Below, one piece after another: positions 6,667 to 10,898 of a stretch of 10,898 bases of DNA; the first letter of the stretch is position 1, and each line of letters starts with the position of its first letter. The translations under genes and the position numbers were made by a program. The stretch comes from Betaproteobacteria bacterium (GTDB lineage Bacteria > Pseudomonadota > Gammaproteobacteria > Burkholderiales > Burkholderiaceae_C), in assembly GCA_009923345.1 (NCBI GenBank), contig RFTR01000048.1, positions 1-10,898 on the forward strand. Direction: 5' to 3'. The notes beneath the pieces were generated by a model. The model was given only the letters and a program-made list of their open reading frames with translations. It did no database searches and was not told the origin of the DNA.

Positions 6667-7122
6667 CTAATCGACTAATGGGCGAATTTTTTCAAGTAAA
6701 CCCTCTAGCGTTGGAACGGCACGCACTGCATCGTTCAAATAAGCTGCTTTGAGAGCGTCATCACTAGGATAGTCATGAGCAAAGTGATTACGGACAATGC
6801 GCAATTGATTCCATTGATCAACGCTCTTCAAATAACCTAACTTTTCGAGTCGGTTGAGTTTGTCGATCATCGGTTTGTCTTCATATGGTTCCTGCAATAT
6901 GGTCAATACAGCAGGAAACAGCCTCGAGCCAATAGCGTCTTGCAGCTTGGTGTAGCGAAGCACAAACTGGTCCCAATCTTGAACTGTTTCATCATTCATC
7001 GTCGACAAACTAGAGGCTGTGATCGGTAAAGTCAACGACCCCAACGCATGTTTCAAATGGTGCAAATGCCTCTCGCATTGCCGCCAAGCCTCTTGCAAGA
7101 TGAATTGAGAAGGTTGTGTCAC
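6667..7122 (-). CDS. hepT: HEPN-domain toxin (HepT-like ribonuclease)
   Basis: A 151-residue helical protein. The HEPN RNase motif R-x4-H is intact as RNHFAH (R111, H116), and is followed by Tyr two residues later (RNHFAHDY, Y118). In characterised HepT toxins this R-x4-H-x-Y tyrosine is the site modified with AMP by the partner nucleotidyltransferase, which silences the RNase. The start is GTG (7120-7122), giving a four-base GTGA overlap with the stop of the upstream nucleotidyltransferase gene. The older label for such proteins, nucleotidyltransferase substrate-binding protein (HI0074-like), refers to the same kind of pair. The name rests on the motif and neighbour; subfamily assignment is uncertain. 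Confidence 0.82.
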   Translation of the reverse strand: MTQPSQFILQEAWRQCERHLHHLKHALGSLTLPITASSLSTMNDETVQDWDQFVLRYTKLQDAIGSRLFPAVLTILQEPYEDKPMIDKLNRLEKLGYLKSVDQWNQLRIVRNHFAHDYPSDDALKAAYLNDAVRAVPTLEGLLEKIRPLVD

Positions 7123-7424
7123 AGAATGATTCCTTGTTCAAGAGCTATCGCAAAGATGGGTAATTGGACTGTGCGACTGGGGTAGTCAATGACCACATCA
7201 ATTTTTTGCTCCCCCAGTTCAGCATAGAGTTTGGCTAAGAATCGCGTGTGTGCTTTCGAAATCTCCGCGACGTCAACTAGCGATGTTTGGACGAATAAAT
7301 CAATATCACCCCCTTTTTTTGAATCATCTACGCGTGAACCAAAAAGACGAACAACTACGGCCGCATCAAAACATTCTTGTGCTGCTCGCTTGATGACCTC
7401 TTGTTCAATTGGAGTGATGCGCAT
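7119..7424 (-). CDS. mntA: Minimal nucleotidyltransferase antitoxin (MntA-like)
   Basis: A 101-residue minimal nucleotidyltransferase of the polymerase-beta superfamily. The core motif is present: FGSR (28-31) followed after a short loop by GGDIDLF, giving GS-x9-DxD with D40 and D42 as metal ligands; the third carboxylate is likely D76 in KIDVVIDY. Characterised MntA enzymes add AMP units to the HEPN toxin and so neutralise it; that role is inferred from the adjacent HEPN gene, whose target tyrosine is present. The start ATG (7422-7424) lies 36 bases downstream of galE. A TATACT sequence at 7432-7437 is too close to the start to be an ordinary promoter, so read-through from galE is plausible. 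Confidence 0.85.
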   Translation of the reverse strand: MRITPIEQEVIKRAAQECFDAAVVVRLFGSRVDDSKKGGDIDLFVQTSLVDVAEISKAHTRFLAKLYAELGEQKIDVVIDYPSRTVQLPIFAIALEQGIIL

Positions 7425-7460
7425 GGCTTCAGTATAAATTTTTGTTGTAAATACACATCA

Positions 7461-8489
7461 TTACAGAGGCGTATCAAATCCTTGAGGGTTCATCACCTGC
7501 CACCGCCAAGCATCCCGACACATACTTTCTAGTGAAAGCTCGGTTTGCCAATTAAGCACTTGCTTAGCCAGCTGCGGATCAGCCAAACATTGCGCCACAT
7601 CGCCGGCCCGACGCGGCACAAACCGATGGGGAATCTGAACGCCATTGACCCGCGCAAAGGTGTTCATCATCTCCAGCACGCTGACACCCTGACCAGTCCC
7701 TAAATTAACAGTAAGCAATTTAGGAGCGTCTAAAGCCAAAGCACGCAAAGCCGCCAAATGGCCTTGCGCCAAATCCATCACATGTAAGTAGTCGCGCACC
7801 CCCGTGCCATCTGGCGTTGGATAGTCGTTACCAAAAATTTGCAGATATTCGCGTTGCCCCGAAGCGACTTGCGTGATGTAGGGCATAAGGTTGTTGGGCG
7901 CGCCATTGGGCGACTCGCCAATCAAGCCGCTCTCATGCGCTCCCACGGGGTTGAAGTAACGCAATATGGCAATCTGCCAGCGTGGGTCTGCCGCAAATAA
8001 TTCGCGCAACGCGTCTTCGCACATGAGTTTGCTGCGACCGTAGGGGTTCGTGGCGGTTAGCGGGGCAGTTTCAGGAATGGGCACCACGGCAGGGTCGCCA
8101 TACACCGTGGCAGACGAGCTAAACACGATACGCCGCACTTGCGCACGTTCCATTGCTTGTAACAAATGGATAGTGCCTGAGACGTTGTTGTCTAGGTAAC
8201 GTAGTGGTTGCGCTACCGATTCACCCACCGCTTTGAGTCCAGCAAAGTGGATGACCCCGCCAAATTTGTGGCGACCAAACAATGCGTCCAAGGCTTGCGT
8301 GTCGCGCACATCGGCATGCATATATTCCAGCGGATGCACATCCAACTTCGCCAATCTGGCTAGCACTTTAGGGCTGCTATTACTCTGGTTGTCCAAAATC
8401 ACGATCGGCACACCCGCTTCGGCCAATACCACTGCGGTATGCGAGCCGATAAAGCCAAGTCCGCCAGTGATCAAAATGGGAAGAGTCAT
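7461..8489 (-). CDS. galE: UDP-glucose 4-epimerase
   Basis: GalE interconverts UDP-glucose and UDP-galactose in the cytoplasm, using tightly bound NAD, and so supplies the galactose donor for polysaccharide synthesis. The 342-residue length is normal. The N-terminal NAD-binding loop GGLGFIG (9-15) is of the short-chain dehydrogenase GxxGxxG type. The catalytic elements are FSSSATVYG (123-131) and the YxxxK pair Y150/K154 (YGRSK). PVGAHESGLIGE and the GTGVRDYLHVMDLA segment are typical of GalE rather than of other extended SDR enzymes. It is the first gene of the minus-strand polysaccharide run and is divergent from the NYN gene. No clear Shine-Dalgarno precedes ATG 8487-8489. Some homologues also act on UDP-GlcNAc; that is not decidable here. 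Confidence 0.96.
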   Translation of the reverse strand: MTLPILITGGLGFIGSHTAVVLAEAGVPIVILDNQSNSSPKVLARLAKLDVHPLEYMHADVRDTQALDALFGRHKFGGVIHFAGLKAVGESVAQPLRYLDNNVSGTIHLLQAMERAQVRRIVFSSSATVYGDPAVVPIPETAPLTATNPYGRSKLMCEDALRELFAADPRWQIAILRYFNPVGAHESGLIGESPNGAPNNLMPYITQVASGQREYLQIFGNDYPTPDGTGVRDYLHVMDLAQGHLAALRALALDAPKLLTVNLGTGQGVSVLEMMNTFARVNGVQIPHRFVPRRAGDVAQCLADPQLAKQVLNWQTELSLESMCRDAWRWQVMNPQGFDTPL

Positions 8490-8643
8490 GCCAAAAAAGC
8501 TAGGAAAAGTGGGAGTTACTAAGAATTTGAGTAATTATCGTCTGCAGGGCTGCGCAAGCCTTTAAAATAACGGCTGTTGGCGCCCAAGCACTATTAGCTT
8601 GGCCACCAACATTTTTTATTCACTTACTCTTTCTTTTTATTTC
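8490..8643. promoter_or_regulatory. Divergent intergenic region galE / NYN gene
   Basis: This 154-base hinge must hold the start signals of both directions. For galE a GATAAT (-10-like, minus strand, 8534-8539) is present without a good -35. For the plus strand TAAAAT at 8563-8568 is a -10-like candidate, again without a convincing -35. A 6-bp inverted repeat, CCAAGC and GCTTGG (8584-8589 and 8597-8602), with a seven-base loop lies in the presumed plus-strand leader, followed by a pyrimidine-rich tract up to the NYN start. Confidence 0.35.
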
Positions 8644-9507
8644 ATGAAACGTCAAAACTCACAGCGTGGCGCGTCGCATGGCGCCGCCGAATCTTGTATC
8701 GCACTCATTGATGCCCGTTTTTTAGCGTGGCTACAAGGTAATACCGACGGCAGCCAAGAGGCAGTGCGTCCGCACCTCCAAGCCTTGCTTGGCAGCGCCA
8801 CTGCCAACCATGGCCTAGACGTCAACTTGCGCCGCATTTATTGGTACACCGACACACCCGACGACCAAGCGGTCGACGCCCAAGTCACCCGCGCTGTGTT
8901 GCCCCATGGCCAAGACGGTGGTTTGTCCATGTTGCGCGCGATGGGCGCAGACATGAAGCGCCTTGCTGAGCGCGAGGCCTGTGAGCATTTGTTGATCGGC
9001 AGTGACGACGAGCGCTTGCTCAGCATCATCGACGAAGCCCAGTTGCATGGCGTGGTCGTGCATTTGTTAGCCGACGAAGCCGCCCGCAATATGAGCCAAC
9101 TTAATCGCGACGACCCAGGTTGGGCGCGTTTGCTGTCGCAAGCTGACCACCGCGTCGTCTTGAGCGAAGAGGCTTCACGCCAAGGTGCTAAGCCCCGCCA
9201 TGGCGGCGAGCCCAAGGCGCCGGTGGATCCAGAGCAATTGCGCGAGCAACTGACCACCGTCATTCAGACCTGGTGGGACGAAGAACCCGAAGATTTACGC
9301 GAAGAACTGCGTGAAGAGTTGCACAACACCCGCGGTATTCCCCAAGAAGTGGATCGCCAGTTGTTGTTAGGCGTGCGCAAAGTGTTAGAGCGCGCTTTGA
9401 GCTTCCAAGAGAAAAAAATGCTGCGCGAAATGGTGCGCGAGAAGGTCTTAGGGCCACTTGCCAATGTGGAGCCAACACCACCTGTACCCGCTGAGCACAT
9501 AGACTAA
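8644..9507 (+). CDS. NYN-domain (PIN-like) protein, putative RNase
   Basis: I read this as a divergent NYN/PIN-like nuclease of about 287 residues. The domain (about 18-145) shows the spaced acidic residues expected at the metal site: IDARF (D23), the GADMKRLAER segment (D103) and GSDDERLLSIIDEA (D121/D122), in the order of the NYN pattern. The C-terminal third (about 205-275) is highly charged and helical (EPEDLREELREELH and a later LERALSFQEKKMLREMVREK), possibly an RNA- or protein-contact region. I chose ATG 8644-8646; the frame can be extended to TTG at 8599, but those extra 15 codons lie in leader-like DNA overlapping an inverted repeat. No Shine-Dalgarno is evident. It is followed by argB after 33 bases in the same direction. 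NYN domains process or degrade RNA in known cases; the target here is unknown. Confidence 0.65.
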   Translation: MKRQNSQRGASHGAAESCIALIDARFLAWLQGNTDGSQEAVRPHLQALLGSATANHGLDVNLRRIYWYTDTPDDQAVDAQVTRAVLPHGQDGGLSMLRAMGADMKRLAEREACEHLLIGSDDERLLSIIDEAQLHGVVVHLLADEAARNMSQLNRDDPGWARLLSQADHRVVLSEEASRQGAKPRHGGEPKAPVDPEQLREQLTTVIQTWWDEEPEDLREELREELHNTRGIPQEVDRQLLLGVRKVLERALSFQEKKMLREMVREKVLGPLANVEPTPPVPAEHID

Positions 9508-9540
9508 TATTGACCAAGTCTTTAAGCCAACAGGGCACCC

Positions 9541-10413
9541 ATGAGCACGCTCAACTCTGCAGAAATCCTCGCGCAAGCACTGCCGTACATTCGTAAGTTC
9601 CACGGCAAAACCTTGGTCATCAAATACGGCGGCAACGCTATGACCGACCCCGCTTTGCAAAAAGCGTTTGCCGAAGACGTGGTGTTGCTCAAGCTCGTGG
9701 GCATGAACCCGGTGGTCGTTCACGGCGGAGGCCCCCAAATTGAGGGCCTCTTGCAACGCTTGGGCAAAAAAGGCGAGTTCATCGAAGGTATGCGCGTGAC
9801 CGACGCAGAAACCATGGAAGTCGTGGAGTGGGTTTTGGGAGGCGAAGTGCAACAAGACATCGTCGGCCTGATTAACCAAGCCGGCGGTAAGGCGGTTGGC
9901 TTGACCGGAAGAGACGGCGCCATGATCCGCGCCCGCAAATTGGTGGTGCATGACAGCCACGACCCGAACAAAGAATACGACGTGGGGCAGGTGGGTGACA
10001 TTGTCAGCATCGACCCCAGCGTGGTGAAGGCCTTGCAAGACGACGCATTCATTCCCGTGGTCAGCCCCATCGGCTTTGGCGAGAACAACGAGAGCTACAA
10101 CATCAACGCCGATGTGGTCGCTGCCAAGTTGGCAACCGTGTTGCAGGCAGAAAAATTGTTGATGCTCACCAATATCCGCGGTGTTTTGAACAAAGCCGGA
10201 GACTTGCTAACAGAACTCACCCCTCGCGAAATTGACGAATTGTGCGCAGACGGTACCATCAGCGGTGGCATGATCCCCAAAATTGCTGGCGCCTTGGACG
10301 CCGCAAAAAGTGGCGTGAATGCGGTGCACATTATTGACGGACGCGTACCCCACGCCATGTTGCTCGAGGTCTTGACCGAACAAGCTTTCGGTACCATGAT
10401 ACGTTCGCACTAA
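9541..10413 (+). CDS. argB: Acetylglutamate kinase
   Basis: ArgB phosphorylates N-acetyl-L-glutamate with ATP, the second step of arginine synthesis through acetylated intermediates, in the cytoplasm. The 290-residue length is normal. Amino-acid-kinase family landmarks are all present: KYGGNAM (29-35), VVVHGGGPQI (58-67) forming the phosphate-binding loop, the acetylglutamate site near GLTGRDG, NINADVVAAKLA close to residue 190, and the C-terminal SGGMIPKI segment (ATP/lysine region). ATG 9541 is preceded by a modest AGGG. The long frames on the opposite strand here are codon-bias shadows. It is the second gene of the plus-strand block and probably shares a transcript with the NYN gene and slmA. 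Confidence 0.97.
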   Translation: MSTLNSAEILAQALPYIRKFHGKTLVIKYGGNAMTDPALQKAFAEDVVLLKLVGMNPVVVHGGGPQIEGLLQRLGKKGEFIEGMRVTDAETMEVVEWVLGGEVQQDIVGLINQAGGKAVGLTGRDGAMIRARKLVVHDSHDPNKEYDVGQVGDIVSIDPSVVKALQDDAFIPVVSPIGFGENNESYNINADVVAAKLATVLQAEKLLMLTNIRGVLNKAGDLLTELTPREIDELCADGTISGGMIPKIAGALDAAKSGVNAVHIIDGRVPHAMLLEVLTEQAFGTMIRSH

Positions 10414-10417
10414 CTCT

Positions 10418-10435
10418 CGCGCGAAGCCCCGCGCG
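10418..10435 (+). other. GC-only hairpin in the argB-slmA gap
   Basis: CGCGCG at 10418-10423 and 10430-10435 can pair around the six-base loop AAGCCC. There is no U-run after it, so it is not a typical intrinsic terminator. It begins five bases after the argB stop codon and ends eight bases before the slmA ATG, so in the mRNA it could limit slmA initiation or protect the argB 3' end. No Shine-Dalgarno is visible for slmA. Confidence 0.35.
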
Positions 10436-10443
10436 CACTTGAT

Positions 10444-10898
10444 ATGTCTGACGCGCAAGATCCATCGTCTAACCAGCAAGCCGCTAACGGCGCAACTTCT
10501 GCATTAGAAGCAGACACCTCGAAACGCCAGCGTATGAAGCCCGGCGAGCGCCGTACGCAAATTTTGCAAACGCTGGCGCAAATGCTCGAACAACCTGGCG
10601 CAGAACGGGTGACCACTGCATTGTTGGCTTCCAAACTAGGCGTGAGCGAGGCGGCTTTGTACCGCCACTTTGCTAGCAAAGCCCAAATGTTTGAAGGCTT
10701 GATCGACTTTATCGAGCAAGCGGTTTTTACGTTGATCAACCAAATTGCCGACAAAGAAGGCGATGGCGCCCAAAAGGCGGCGCATATGGTGACCGTGCTT
10801 TTGCAGTTCGGCGAAAAGAACCCTGGAATGTGCCGCGTCATGGTGGGCGACGCTCTGGTGTTCGAGAACGACCGTCTGCACCAACGCATGAACCAATT
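10444..10898 (+). CDS. slmA: SlmA-type nucleoid occlusion factor (TetR family), N-terminal part (runs off window)
   Basis: From ATG 10444 the frame is open to the window edge (151 codons and two bases). After a hydrophilic leader (1-27), KRQRMKPGERRTQILQTLAQ (27-46) starts a TetR helix-turn-helix domain; the recognition region is VTTALLASKLGVSEAALYRH followed by FASKAQMFEGLIDFIE. The segment LLQFGEKNPGMCRVMVGDAL matches SlmA rather than other TetR proteins. SlmA binds chromosomal sites and blocks FtsZ ring assembly over the nucleoid. It follows argB by 30 bases on the same strand. The C-terminal part is outside the window. Confidence 0.88.
   Translation, partial: MSDAQDPSSNQQAANGATSALEADTSKRQRMKPGERRTQILQTLAQMLEQPGAERVTTALLASKLGVSEAALYRHFASKAQMFEGLIDFIEQAVFTLINQIADKEGDGAQKAAHMVTVLLQFGEKNPGMCRVMVGDALVFENDRLHQRMNQ

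Noticed and set aside
7432..7437. TATACT as -10 of an mntA promoter
   Set aside because: It lies seven bases before the start codon and has no -35 at the right distance.
8584..8617. Inverted repeat followed by a T-run as an intrinsic terminator
   Set aside because: No plus-strand gene ends upstream, the stem is only six pairs and the T-run starts nine bases after it.
8599..8643. TTG start extending the NYN protein by 15 residues
   Set aside because: The extension overlaps an inverted repeat and a pyrimidine-rich leader and has no ribosome binding site; the ATG at 8644 fits better.
9448..10479. Long minus-strand frames opposite argB (up to 196 codons)
   Set aside because: They mirror the codon bias of argB, have no family-like sequence and no ribosome binding sites; argB itself is unambiguous.

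Overview
The window looks like a surface-polysaccharide (exopolysaccharide or O-antigen) locus of a betaproteobacterium, probably Burkholderiales near Comamonadaceae. The main taxonomic evidence is the argB-slmA block and the style of the encoded proteins; this is judged from recognised sequence patterns, not a search. The right end (about 8644 to 10898, plus strand) is a conserved housekeeping block: a NYN-type putative RNase, argB and a partial slmA. Everything left of about 8490 is on the minus strand and forms the variable polysaccharide part.

In minus-strand transcription order the polysaccharide region reads: galE (UDP-glucose 4-epimerase); a MNT/HEPN toxin-antitoxin pair; a large gene made of a family-4-type glycosyltransferase fused to a WcaJ/WbaP-type phosphoglycosyl transferase, broken by a frameshift at about 5941-5969; a second GT4 glycosyltransferase; a Phd/Doc pair; a short remnant of a CopG/BrnA-like antitoxin; a MazE/MazF pair; a third GT-B-type glycosyltransferase; and the N-terminal 120 residues of a Wzx-like flippase that leaves the window. 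GalE would supply UDP-galactose, the phosphoglycosyl transferase would load the first sugar phosphate on the lipid carrier, the other transferases would extend it and the flippase would move it across the inner membrane.

Three complete toxin-antitoxin modules of three unrelated families, plus a remnant of a fourth antitoxin, sit between the sugar genes in the same orientation. Two modules have candidate control sites: a near-consensus sigma70 promoter whose -10 box lies in a palindrome in front of mazE, and two perfect 12-bp tandem repeats in front of phd.

I see no rRNA, tRNA, CRISPR array, transposase, integrase or origin. I do not see a wholly new system. The items most worth a second look are the frameshifted GT-phosphoglycosyl transferase fusion, the toxin-antitoxin modules interleaved with the sugar genes, and the out-of-frame antitoxin remnant that overlaps the 3' end of doc and the mazEF promoter.
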